Shown here one piece after another: positions 10,078 through 18,411 of a DNA stretch of 64,000 bases. The notes beneath the pieces are model-generated. The model saw nothing but the letters and a program-made list of their open reading frames with translations, searched no databases and was not told where the DNA came from. Source of the stretch: Luteibacter mycovicinus (GTDB lineage Bacteria > Pseudomonadota > Gammaproteobacteria > Xanthomonadales > Rhodanobacteraceae); NCBI RefSeq assembly GCF_000745235.1, contig NZ_JQNL01000001.1, positions 3,528,001-3,592,000 on the forward strand. The letters are read 5' to 3'. The stretch's first letter is position 1, and each line of letters starts with the position of its first letter. The position numbers and the translations under genes were made by a program.

Positions 10078-10918
10078 GCTAGCAACAAGCCATCCCCAGA
10101 GGTATGAAACCGTGCTGGTCGCGGGCGCGGGTGACGTCGGCACGCGTCTTGCCCGGCGTCTCGTCGAGGCGGGGCATCGCGTCTTCGCCCTGCGCCGGAG
10201 CGAACAGCCGGACAGCGACGGCATCCGCTGGCTGCGTGGCGATCTCACGCGCCCCGACACCCTGAAGGCCCTTCCTCACGCTGATGCCGTGGTCTACGCG
10301 CCCACGCCCGGCGCGCGGGACGAAGAGGCTTACCGCGCCATCTTCCCCGACGGTCTGCGTCATCTGGTCGATGCGTTGCCTGCGCCGCCGCGTCGAACCG
10401 TATTCGTCTCGTCGACGGCTGTTTACGGTGAGCATGGCGGCGACTGGGTCGATGAAACGACCGTGCCCGCGCCGATGGGATTCAACGGGCGCGTGTTGCT
10501 CGAAGCGGAGCGGTGGCTCGCGTCGCGCGATATCGGTGGTGTCAGCGTGCGTCTGGCGGGCTTATACGGACCGGGGAGGACGCAGTTGCTCGACCGGCTA
10601 CGTGAGGGGAAGGTCGTGGTGCCGAGAGGGCGCGGGATCTACGCCAACCGGATTCATGTCGACGATGCCGCGGCCGCGCTGGCGCTGGTGCTTTCGCTGG
10701 AGCAGCCCGCGCCGGTGTACGTGGGGGTGGACGACACACCCCTGCCGATCGACGTGTTGTATGACCATCTGGCGGGATTGCTCGGCGTGGCGTTGCCGGG
10801 CGAGGGGCCGGGGCCGGCGGGCGTGGGGAACAAGCGCTTGTCGAATGCGTTGTTGCGGGATGCGGGGTTCCGGTGTCGCTGGAGGGATGCGCGGGATGGA
10901 TATGCGGCGTTGATCTGA
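10076..10918 (+). CDS. NAD(P)-binding SDR-family protein (YeeZ-like)
   Basis: The product, about 280 aa, opens with a Rossmann loop (VLVAGAGDVGTRLARRLVEAG). It continues with FVSSTAVYGEHGGDWVDE, which has the SDR serine and tyrosine region, and GRGIYANRIHVDDAAAA, a typical extended-SDR late motif. It resembles YeeZ-type proteins whose substrate is unknown. The ATG at 10076 overlaps the first aroK ATG on the other strand; a GTG at 10111 would be an alternative that separates them. Confidence 0.75.
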   Translation: MLATSHPQRYETVLVAGAGDVGTRLARRLVEAGHRVFALRRSEQPDSDGIRWLRGDLTRPDTLKALPHADAVVYAPTPGARDEEAYRAIFPDGLRHLVDALPAPPRRTVFVSSTAVYGEHGGDWVDETTVPAPMGFNGRVLLEAERWLASRDIGGVSVRLAGLYGPGRTQLLDRLREGKVVVPRGRGIYANRIHVDDAAAALALVLSLEQPAPVYVGVDDTPLPIDVLYDHLAGLLGVALPGEGPGPAGVGNKRLSNALLRDAGFRCRWRDARDGYAALI

Positions 10919-11028
10919 GAGGCGTATCGCCGACGGCGCTGGCTCCCGCGGGCGCGCTCCCGCGGGTCGGGTGGGCGCGACGAAACGTCCGGGGACGCCT
11001 CGACCGGGCGTGCTAGCATCCGGACATT

Positions 11029-11616
11029 ATGCTGACTTCCGACATTCTCGATACTTTCCGCGGCCTGCTCGACGAGGCGAAAGCCAGCGGCGACCGCGAG
11101 CCGACGGCGATGAATCTCGCCACGTCCGACGCCAGTGGCCGGGTGCACTCGCGCATCGTGCTGCTCAAGGGCATCGATGAGCACGGCCTGCGTTTTCACA
11201 CCAACCGCGAAAGCGCGAAGGGCCGGGAGATCGCCGAGCATCCGCAGGTCGCGCTGTGCTTTCACTGGAAACAGATCCGCGAGGGTGTGCAGGTGCGTTT
11301 CGAAGGCCGCGTGCAACGGCTCGACGACGCGGAATCGGATGCTTATTTTGCCAGCCGTCCGCGTGGCAGCCAGATCGGTGCATGGGCGTCGAAGCAGAGC
11401 CAGACGCTTCCGGACCGCCAGACCTTCGAGGAGCGCGTCGCGCATTTCGAGCAGGAGTTTGCCGGGCGTGACGTTCCGCGCCCGCCGCACTGGGGTGGCT
11501 ACCTGATGAAGCCCGACCGCGTGGAATTCTGGTACGGCGCCACCTTCCGTCTACACGAGCGCATCGTGCACGACCAAGACGATTCGCGGTGGTCCACGCG
11601 CATGTTGTACCCCTGA
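11029..11616 (+). CDS. pdxH: Pyridoxamine 5'-phosphate oxidase
   Basis: PdxH is the FMN enzyme that oxidises pyridoxine/pyridoxamine phosphate to pyridoxal phosphate. The 195-aa product is slightly shorter than E. coli PdxH (218). It contains EPTAMNLATSDASGRVHSRI, the FMN-binding HTNRESAKGREIAEHP and the C-terminal WGGYLMKPDRVEFW with R-L-H-E-R, the family signature. Its stop lies one base from the stop of the converging response-regulator gene. Confidence 0.95.
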   Translation: MLTSDILDTFRGLLDEAKASGDREPTAMNLATSDASGRVHSRIVLLKGIDEHGLRFHTNRESAKGREIAEHPQVALCFHWKQIREGVQVRFEGRVQRLDDAESDAYFASRPRGSQIGAWASKQSQTLPDRQTFEERVAHFEQEFAGRDVPRPPHWGGYLMKPDRVEFWYGATFRLHERIVHDQDDSRWSTRMLYP

Positions 11617-11617
11617 G

Positions 11618-12271
11618 TTACAGCAGCAAACCCAGGTCTTCGGCGCGACGCACGAGTTCCACCGTGCTGTGTACGCCGAGGATCTGCATGATCATGTATT
11701 TGTGCGCCTCGACCGTTCGTGCCGACAAGCCCAGCTGTTCGGCTATCTGCCGCGAGCGCAGGCCGGTTCCGACCAGACGCAGCACCTCGCGCTGTTTGGG
11801 CGTGAGCTCGCGCAACTCGTTCGGTGGCCGGCTGGTGGAATGGACGCCGAGCGACGGCGTGACATACGTGCTTCCCGCGAGCACTTCGCGCAGTGCCAGC
11901 AGCAGTTCTTCGCCCGCGGCCATCTTCAGCACATAGCCGTTGGCGCCAGCCTTCATCGCCATCGCGGCGAGCGCCGGTTCGGCATGCATGGTGAGGAAGA
12001 CGAACGGCGTATTGTCGCCGCGTGCGCGCAGCGCCTTGAGCACTTCAAGCCCGTTGCCGCGTGGCATGTTCACGTCGGACAGCACGAGGTCGGGCGCCTC
12101 GCGGGCGATCGCTTCCATCAGCGTGCCACCGTCCTCGACCAGGGCGACCAGGTCGTAGGTGTCCTCCAGCAGGCGCTCGATACCTTGGGCGACCATGCGA
12201 TGGTCGTCCGCGAAGACGATGCGCGGTGGTCCATCGTGATTCAAGGGTGATGCAACGGTATGCGTATGCAT
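11618..12271 (-). CDS. NarL/FixJ-family response regulator
   Basis: The 217-aa product has an N-terminal receiver domain (IVFADDHRMVAQGIERLL; phospho-acceptor Asp66 in LVLSDVNMP; FVFLTMHAE; Lys in GYVLK). The C-terminal LuxR-type helix-turn-helix includes ELTPKQREVLRLVGTG, SRQIAEQLGLSARTVEAHK. It overlaps the preceding histidine-kinase gene by 31 bases, so the two form a two-component system. Target genes are not evident. Confidence 0.9.
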   Translation of the reverse strand: MHTHTVASPLNHDGPPRIVFADDHRMVAQGIERLLEDTYDLVALVEDGGTLMEAIAREAPDLVLSDVNMPRGNGLEVLKALRARGDNTPFVFLTMHAEPALAAMAMKAGANGYVLKMAAGEELLLALREVLAGSTYVTPSLGVHSTSRPPNELRELTPKQREVLRLVGTGLRSRQIAEQLGLSARTVEAHKYMIMQILGVHSTVELVRRAEDLGLLL

Positions 12272-13806
12272 AGTTCGACTCCTTTACCTGGTGCACTGCG
12301 GAGGTCGAAGCTGCCACCCAGCAGCTTCGCCCTTTCACTCATGCTGATGAGACCGATGCCGGAGCGGTGAAACCGAAGTTCGTCCGGGTCGAATCCCTGG
12401 CCGTCGTCCGCGATCCTCAATACCGCCTGCCTGTCCGAAACCGCCACCGCGATGTCGACACGGGAGGCCTCGGCATGACGCAGGGCATTTCGTAAGGCTT
12501 CCTGGGCGACCCGATAGAAACACAGAGCGACCTCGCCGGGTAACGCGGCAACCTCAGGCGGTACCGACAAGTTTACATCGGGTTCGCTGGCGTGCCGCGG
12601 CGAGGCGCACAACGCCTGCAGCGCTTCGCGCAGTCCGGCATGGCTCAGCCAGCCCGGATGAAGCTGGTGCGACATCAGCCGGAGGTCCTCCGACAGCTCG
12701 ATGACCTGGTTCTGCAGGGTGTCCACGTCGGTCGAGGCGGGTGGCGGAAGGCGGCGCCGCAAGGCACTCAGGCCGATGGATGTTGCAGCAAGTCGTTGAT
12801 TGATATCGTCATGAATGTCGCGCGCCAGACGCGCGCGCTCCTGCTCCTGGGTGGCGATCAGGTGGCCGGCCAGCTCGCGCATGTCGATCCGCGCGAGGTC
12901 CAGGGCACGCTGGCTGGCGTGGCGTTGTTCCACGATGGCGCTGACGACCAGGGCGCAGAACGTGGCGCCGAGCGTCCACAGCTGCACGCCGAGGGTCGTG
13001 CTCTGCAGGCTGTCCGAGACGAAGGGGCCGTGCCGGTCGACGCTCAGATGGGCGGCCATCACCACGATGACGAACATCGCCGCCGCGCTGCCGGCCATCT
13101 GGGCACGCAGGCAGGCGGCCGTGAGGATCGGTGCCGGGGCAAGGCACAAGAGCGGCAGCAGGCCGGGCCGGTCGCCGAACGCGTACCAGACCGCGCCAAG
13201 CAGGGCGATGGACGCGGCCATTCCCAGCAGAAAGACCACTGACAGCGGGCCCGAGTGACGGACGGCGGCGTCGGAACTGCGCACGCTGATCCAGGCCGGC
13301 ACGTACAACACGTAGCCCAGCGAATGGGCCAGCGCGACGTTGAGCCAGTCGCTGAGGATGACGCCGGGGAAGACGGTGTACGGGGCGACCAGTCCGATCA
13401 GCGTCGCCGACCCGGCCGGCAGGGCGACGATGGCGATCGCGCCGAAGGCCGTCAGCTTGCCGAAGTCCTGCAGCAGCGGCGCGTCGCCCCGCACCTGCAG
13501 CAGCAGCCACGCCGCGGGAGGGACGAGGGCCATGGCCGCGACCAGGACCATGCAGGTATCGAGCACGGGCAGGCGGAACAGGCCGACGCAGGCGCCGATC
13601 AGACCGGCCAGCGCGGATGCCGTCAGCCACGGCCAGCGACACGGCGGCGAGGCGAGCAGGGCGCCGAGCAGCACGGCGCCCGGGAACCAGACGATGTGCG
13701 TGCCGCCCTGCTGACTCCACAGCGCGGCCGACAGCAGCTGCGCGGCCGCCGTGCCGACGAGGACGCCGCTGCACCACTGGGCGGTGCTGCCCGTCGCGCG
13801 TTTCAT
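12241..13806 (-). CDS. MASE1-type membrane sensor histidine kinase (NarX/DesK class)
   Basis: About 300 N-terminal residues form eight or so membrane spans of the MASE1 sensor type. A HisKA_3 dimerisation helix follows with the phospho-acceptor in ERARLARDIHDDINQ (His332 with this start). Then come LMSHQLHPGWLSHAGL and an HATPase_c domain (ALRNALRHAEAS, DDGQGFDPDELRFHRSGIGL). The start is uncertain: ATG 13806 is used; GTG 13833 and 13818 are in frame near a GGGAGGG. It is coupled to the response regulator. MASE1 ligands are unknown. Confidence 0.9.
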   Translation of the reverse strand: MKRATGSTAQWCSGVLVGTAAAQLLSAALWSQQGGTHIVWFPGAVLLGALLASPPCRWPWLTASALAGLIGACVGLFRLPVLDTCMVLVAAMALVPPAAWLLLQVRGDAPLLQDFGKLTAFGAIAIVALPAGSATLIGLVAPYTVFPGVILSDWLNVALAHSLGYVLYVPAWISVRSSDAAVRHSGPLSVVFLLGMAASIALLGAVWYAFGDRPGLLPLLCLAPAPILTAACLRAQMAGSAAAMFVIVVMAAHLSVDRHGPFVSDSLQSTTLGVQLWTLGATFCALVVSAIVEQRHASQRALDLARIDMRELAGHLIATQEQERARLARDIHDDINQRLAATSIGLSALRRRLPPPASTDVDTLQNQVIELSEDLRLMSHQLHPGWLSHAGLREALQALCASPRHASEPDVNLSVPPEVAALPGEVALCFYRVAQEALRNALRHAEASRVDIAVAVSDRQAVLRIADDGQGFDPDELRFHRSGIGLISMSERAKLLGGSFDLRSAPGKGVELCIRIPLHHP

Positions 13807-13887
13807 GCGCTGCGGCACAGGCCCTCCCGACACGTCCGCGGGACCGGACCCGGCGCGCCGCGGTCATACCAGTCTGGCGCGCGCGTG

Positions 13888-14682
13888 TCAGACATGCCGG
13901 GCGCTCCAGCCGTGAATGATCCGGCGCAGCTCGGCCAGGCCGTCGGTCAGTGCCGCCGGACCCGGCTGCAGGATCAGCGGCGATTTCACCTCGTGGAGTT
14001 CGCCGTCGCGGATTGCCGGGACGCCCTCCCACCCCGCGCGTGCGGCGACGTGCTCGGGGCGGAAGCGCTTGCCGCACCACGAGCCGATGATGATCTCGGG
14101 CGCCGTCGAGACGATCTCCTGCGCGTCGCCGATGATCCGGTCCTTCGCCAGCGGCTGGGCCGCGCGATGCGGAAGCACGTCGTCCCCACCGGCCAGCGTC
14201 ACCAGTTCGGAGACCCAGCGAATGCCCGAAATGTAAGGCTCGTCCCACTCCTCGAAATACACCCGTGGCCGTCGCGCCAGACGCGCGGAGGCTTCCCGCG
14301 TGGCGTCGAGGCCGCGCTCGAGCTCATCGGCGAGCGCGTTCGCGCGGGTGGCCGCACCGACGAGCGCGCCGAGGCGGCGGATGTAATCGAGGATGCCTTC
14401 CACGCTGCGGTGGTTGGAAATCCAGACCTCGACGCCGGCCTTGATTAGCGCCTGGGCGATGTCCGCCTGAATATCGGAAAAGCCGATGGCGAGGTCGGGT
14501 TTCAGCGCCAGGATCCGGTCGACCTTCGCGCTGGTGAAGGCGCTGACCTTCGGTTTGTCGCGGCGCGCTTCCGGCGGGCGCACGGTAAAACCGCTGATCC
14601 CGACGATACGGTCCTGCTCACCGAGACGGTAAAGCGTTTCGGTGGGTTCCTCGGTGAGGCAGACGATGCGGCGCGGGCCCAT
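13888..14682 (-). CDS. Cobalamin/iron-type ABC substrate-binding domain protein (BtuF-like)
   Basis: The product (264 aa from ATG 14682) starts RRIVCLTEEPTETLYRLGE and has the class III periplasmic-binding order: GISGFTVRPPEA, KVDRILALKPDLAIG, a central helix, then the second lobe with VTLAGGDDVLP and IIIGSWCGKRF. This matches the BtuF/FecB-like family. No signal peptide is seen at this start, and an upstream extension to 14754 does not supply one, so it may act in the cytoplasm or the export signal is atypical. No permease or ATPase gene is adjacent. Confidence 0.75.
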   Translation of the reverse strand: MGPRRIVCLTEEPTETLYRLGEQDRIVGISGFTVRPPEARRDKPKVSAFTSAKVDRILALKPDLAIGFSDIQADIAQALIKAGVEVWISNHRSVEGILDYIRRLGALVGAATRANALADELERGLDATREASARLARRPRVYFEEWDEPYISGIRWVSELVTLAGGDDVLPHRAAQPLAKDRIIGDAQEIVSTAPEIIIGSWCGKRFRPEHVAARAGWEGVPAIRDGELHEVKSPLILQPGPAALTDGLAELRRIIHGWSARHV

Positions 14683-14770
14683 GGCGGTTCCGGTGCGGGA
14701 CAGACCCCGATTGTCGTCGCTCGTGGAGCCGGGAGCCAACGCGGGGCTTTTCACAGATCGGCAGCCTGCG

Positions 14771-15793
14771 TCAAAGCTTTACCCGGTCGCCCTGGCCGAT
14801 AACGACATAACGGACACCGGTGGTGTCGCCTTCGGACAGCTCGCGGGCGATCAGGGCGCGCGGGTCGCGCCCCGGTTCCAGGCTGGGCTTGATGTGGTCG
14901 ACGATGACGGGAAGCCCGTGCAGGGCAAGGGGGTCACCCGCCTGCGTGGCCAGGGCCGCCAGCTCACGGTGAAGCCATGCGGGCGTCATGTGTCCGAACA
15001 GCTGTGCGTCGGGTACATCGCCGGGCGACGATACCTCGATCTGCAGGCCCTTCAGCCGATGGGCGCGCACCAGTGGCGCCAGCACCTGCCAGATGTCGGC
15101 AAGCCGATGCTGCCCTTTCGAAAGCGCGTCCGGGCCGGTATCGCCGAAATACGCGTAATACGCGTCCCCGTGGCGCAGCAGGATCATCGACGACACGGCG
15201 CTGTCGTGCCACAGCGGATAGATGGCCGCCTGCATCGAGGTACCGGCGACCTCGAACCAGCGACCGGGCGGTTCGGCGGTGAGCGTATACCGGCCGAGGG
15301 CGGGTGCCTTGCCGGTGTTGGCCAGGTTGGGCCAGGCGTCCCAGTTGAAGTAATCGGCGCTGAGGCGTTCGGTGGTCGAGGCGAGCCCGTACAGCGGCTT
15401 GCTGCCGCGATCGTCGGGCGATGCGATGACGAGGCCGGCGATATGGTCCAGATGCGCGTGGCTGATGAAATAGCCCGCGATGCCGTTGCGCAACACGCTG
15501 CCGGCCGCCGCGAGATCGCTGCCATGGGCCTCCGGCAGCGCGCCGTGCGCCAGGGCGACCTGGATACCCGAGACCAGCGTTCCGGCGTCGAGACCGAGGT
15601 ACCTGTCGTCACCGGTGGCCTTGAGCAGGTACGCCGAGAGGTTGTCGGTGCGGATGCCGCCTTCGACGCCGAGCGCGACCAGCTCGAACGAGGGCGCGAC
15701 GTCGGTGGGAGAAGGAGGCGATGCCGTGGCTGCGTCGGCTAAGGCGAAGGCGAGGGCGAACCACGCCGCGCGGATCAGGGGCAGGGATGTCAT
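14771..15793 (-). CDS. Class II 3',5'-cyclic-nucleotide phosphodiesterase (secreted)
   Basis: The 340-aa protein begins with a signal peptide (MTSLPLIRAAWFALAFALADAATA). The metallo-beta-lactamase-like motif SHAHLDHIAGLVIASPDD follows near residue 105. That is the H-x-H-x-D-H signature of class II cAMP phosphodiesterases such as yeast Pde1 and Vibrio CpdP. Later metal ligands are suggested by YPLWHDSAVSS, YFGDTGPDAL and IVDHIKPS. Periplasmic location would imply hydrolysis of extracellular or periplasmic cyclic nucleotides. Confidence 0.85.
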   Translation of the reverse strand: MTSLPLIRAAWFALAFALADAATASPPSPTDVAPSFELVALGVEGGIRTDNLSAYLLKATGDDRYLGLDAGTLVSGIQVALAHGALPEAHGSDLAAAGSVLRNGIAGYFISHAHLDHIAGLVIASPDDRGSKPLYGLASTTERLSADYFNWDAWPNLANTGKAPALGRYTLTAEPPGRWFEVAGTSMQAAIYPLWHDSAVSSMILLRHGDAYYAYFGDTGPDALSKGQHRLADIWQVLAPLVRAHRLKGLQIEVSSPGDVPDAQLFGHMTPAWLHRELAALATQAGDPLALHGLPVIVDHIKPSLEPGRDPRALIARELSEGDTTGVRYVVIGQGDRVKL

Positions 15794-15810
15794 GCACGCA
15801 TGATCGCCGC

Positions 15811-16512
15811 TCAGGGCGTCTCGATCCAGCGCCCATGCTTGCGGATTTCCAGCGGATGGAAGCGCCGCTTGTAATCCATCTTGGGATGCCCGGCGATCCA
15901 GAACCCGAGGTACACGTACGGAATGCCGCGGCGCTTTGCGAGCGCGACCTGCTGCAGGATGCCGAAGGTGCCCAGGCTTCGCGCCGATTCATCCGGATCG
16001 AAAAACGTATAGACGGCCGAGACACCGGCCAGCGCGATGTCGGTCACCGCGACGCCGAGCAGACGTTCGCCCTGGCGCATTTCCAGAAACACGGTCGGGC
16101 TCCAGGGCGCGGCGAGAAAGCGCTGGAAATCCTCCGCATCCGCCGTGTCCATGCCGCCGCCAGGGTGTCGCGCGCGAAGATAGCGCTCGTAGAGTTCGTG
16201 GCGTTCGCTGGTGAAGCCCGGCAGCGTCTCGGTCACGCTGATATCGGCGTTACGCGAGGCGCAACGGCGCTGGGTGCGGTCCGGCGTGAACCGATCGGCG
16301 TCGATGCGGCAGGGCACGCAGGCCTGGCAGGCGGCGCACTGCGGCAGGTAAAGGTGCCCGCCGGCGCGGCGAAAGCCCTTGGCCAGCGCGGGCCCGTAAA
16401 GCTTGTCCAGATGCGGCGCGCCGGGATCGACCACCAGGTTCTGTGCCGTCCGCTCGGCGAAATAACCGCAGGAATGCGGCAATGTCTGAAACAGGCGGAC
16501 TCGATCGGTCAT
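15811..16512 (-). CDS. bpt: Aspartate/glutamate leucyltransferase
   Basis: This 233-aa N-end-rule enzyme transfers Leu from tRNA to N-terminal Asp/Glu, marking proteins for ClpAP. Family features: the N-terminal CGYFAERTAQNLVVDP, the cysteine cluster YLPQCAACQACVPCRI, and the GNAT-like C-terminus with AGVSAVYTFFDPDESARSLG and YVYLGFWIAGHPKMDYK. It lies between the phosphodiesterase and bacteriophytochrome genes with short gaps, in the same direction. Confidence 0.92.
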   Translation of the reverse strand: MTDRVRLFQTLPHSCGYFAERTAQNLVVDPGAPHLDKLYGPALAKGFRRAGGHLYLPQCAACQACVPCRIDADRFTPDRTQRRCASRNADISVTETLPGFTSERHELYERYLRARHPGGGMDTADAEDFQRFLAAPWSPTVFLEMRQGERLLGVAVTDIALAGVSAVYTFFDPDESARSLGTFGILQQVALAKRRGIPYVYLGFWIAGHPKMDYKRRFHPLEIRKHGRWIETP

Positions 16513-16524
16513 GGACCGATCTTA

Positions 16525-18411
16525 TTACGCCCGGTGGTGGACGGACATCCAGTGCGTGATGGTGCCGGTGGCATCGGTGACCGGTTCGAGTTCCAGGCGG
16601 CCCTGCAGCACGCCGCCGTCGGCCTTGCGCAGGGCGACATCGATGCGCGCGGCTTCGGCGGCGTCCAGCGTACCCGCGCGACGGGCGAACATGGCGTCAT
16701 CGCCCACCAGAATGCTGCCGATATGCAGGCCCGCCAGGCTCTCGACGCGATGCCCGGTGGCGCGGACGAAGGCGTCGTTGACGAAGACGATCTGGCACTG
16801 GCGCCAGTCGGCATGGCTCGCGTCGGTGATGACGATGGCGTCGGGCAGGCGGGAGAGCGACGCGCGCATCAGCGCGAAGCTCTGCTGGTAATGCTTGCGC
16901 TCCATCATCTCGATCAGCACGCGCAGGCCGCGGGCGGAGTCGAGGTGCTGGCGCGACCACGGCCGCGAGCGACCGCGCACCGTTTCCTGCCACGACGAAA
17001 AACTCTGCCGCGGCGACAGGCGCGCGCCGGGGATGACCTCGAGCTTGGCCAGTGAGGGGTTGCCTGCCCAGCGCACGTTGCGCACCTGCTCCGCGCGCGT
17101 CCAGACCACCGCGTTATGCGAGTCGGCCTGCAGCGGCATGAAGATCACGCCCGCCGCGAGGCCGGCGAATTCGGGTCCGGCCAGCTCGGGATAGTGCCTG
17201 CCGACCTCGTCGGTATTGAGCACGCCGGTGATGCTGTCGGCCATCATCGGCGTATCCGACGTGCCGACGACATCGCGGATTCGCAGTAGCGCGGCTTCGT
17301 CGGGCAGATGGCCATGGCGGATGACGCGGTTGCCGGCGAAGATCGCCACGCCATCGGCGTCGACCACCTCGAGCAATTCCGGTGCGAGCGTGGCCAGCAG
17401 TTCGGGATCGATGCGATCGCTTTCGTTGAACGCGGTGATCAGCTTTTCGCGGACCGTGAGCAGGGTGCTCTCGACCTCGATCTTGTCCATCTCCTCGATC
17501 GCGGCGACGCGCGTGGCGAACGCGCGCGCGACGGAATCGGCCACCTGACGCATGCGGTGGTCGCAGAAGAACGGACTGTAGTGATGGCAGGCGATCAGGC
17601 CCCAGAGGCGGCCGTTCGCGATGATCGAGGCAACCAGTGTGGCGGTGACGCCCATGTTGCCGAGGTATTCCAGATGCACCGGCGACACGCTGCGCAGTGA
17701 GACATCGCTGAGGTCGGTGGCTTCGGACGTCTGCGGATCGTAGGGCGGGAGAATGCGCGAAGGGATGTACTTGCAGTCGCTGATCTGGCGGACCCGGTTG
17801 CGCAGGTACAGCGCGCGCGCCTGCACCGGAATGTCGGTGGCGGGATAGTGCAGGCCCAGATAGGGCTCCAGCTCGTCCTTGCGCGACTCCGCGACGACTT
17901 CGCCGTGCCAGTCGTGATCGAAGCGGTAGACCATGACGCGGTCGTAGCCGAGCAGGCCACGGATGGTGCGCGCGACACGCGTCGCCGCGCGCTGCACGTT
18001 GCCGTCGATTTCCAGCTTGTGCGTGAGGTCGTAGGCGACGCGGAGCGGATCGTCGTCGAAATAGTCTTCGCGCGGCTCGATCTCGATCATCCAGCGCGTG
18101 TCATAGGCATGCACGGTGGCATACCAGCCCGACTTGTCCACGTCGTGCGGGAACACCACGGGGACCCAGGAGCTGTGCGCCGGCCGCTCATCGTCGATGA
18201 ACAGGTCGTCGGGGAGACCGATCACTTCGTGGAGCGGCGCGTCCAGCACGGCGTCGAGGTCGACACCCAGCACGTCGGCCGCGTTTTCGCTGATCTGCAG
18301 GATCGTCCGCGTCGCCGCGTCGGCCACGATCAATACCCCATGGGGCTGGATCGAGCCGGGGATGTGGATCGGCTCGCGGTCGCAGGCGTTGAGGTCGGGC
18401 AGGTCAGACAT
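16525..18411 (-). CDS. bphP: Bacteriophytochrome photoreceptor with C-terminal PAS output
   Basis: The 628-aa red/far-red biliverdin photoreceptor has the domain order PAS-GAF-PHY-PAS. Cys10 (DLNACDREPIHIPGSIQPHG) is the expected thioether site for biliverdin. The GAF domain has LGLHYPATDIPVQARALY (Asp193 of the PASDIP motif) and the HLEYLGNMG/ACHH residues. The PHY tongue shows LSPRQSFSSWQE. The output is a PAS9-type domain (SRLPDAIVITDASHADWRQC) with no histidine kinase, as in Xanthomonas campestris BphP. It overlaps the heme oxygenase gene by 8 bases, which supplies its chromophore. Confidence 0.93.
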   Translation of the reverse strand: MSDLPDLNACDREPIHIPGSIQPHGVLIVADAATRTILQISENAADVLGVDLDAVLDAPLHEVIGLPDDLFIDDERPAHSSWVPVVFPHDVDKSGWYATVHAYDTRWMIEIEPREDYFDDDPLRVAYDLTHKLEIDGNVQRAATRVARTIRGLLGYDRVMVYRFDHDWHGEVVAESRKDELEPYLGLHYPATDIPVQARALYLRNRVRQISDCKYIPSRILPPYDPQTSEATDLSDVSLRSVSPVHLEYLGNMGVTATLVASIIANGRLWGLIACHHYSPFFCDHRMRQVADSVARAFATRVAAIEEMDKIEVESTLLTVREKLITAFNESDRIDPELLATLAPELLEVVDADGVAIFAGNRVIRHGHLPDEAALLRIRDVVGTSDTPMMADSITGVLNTDEVGRHYPELAGPEFAGLAAGVIFMPLQADSHNAVVWTRAEQVRNVRWAGNPSLAKLEVIPGARLSPRQSFSSWQETVRGRSRPWSRQHLDSARGLRVLIEMMERKHYQQSFALMRASLSRLPDAIVITDASHADWRQCQIVFVNDAFVRATGHRVESLAGLHIGSILVGDDAMFARRAGTLDAAEAARIDVALRKADGGVLQGRLELEPVTDATGTITHWMSVHHRA

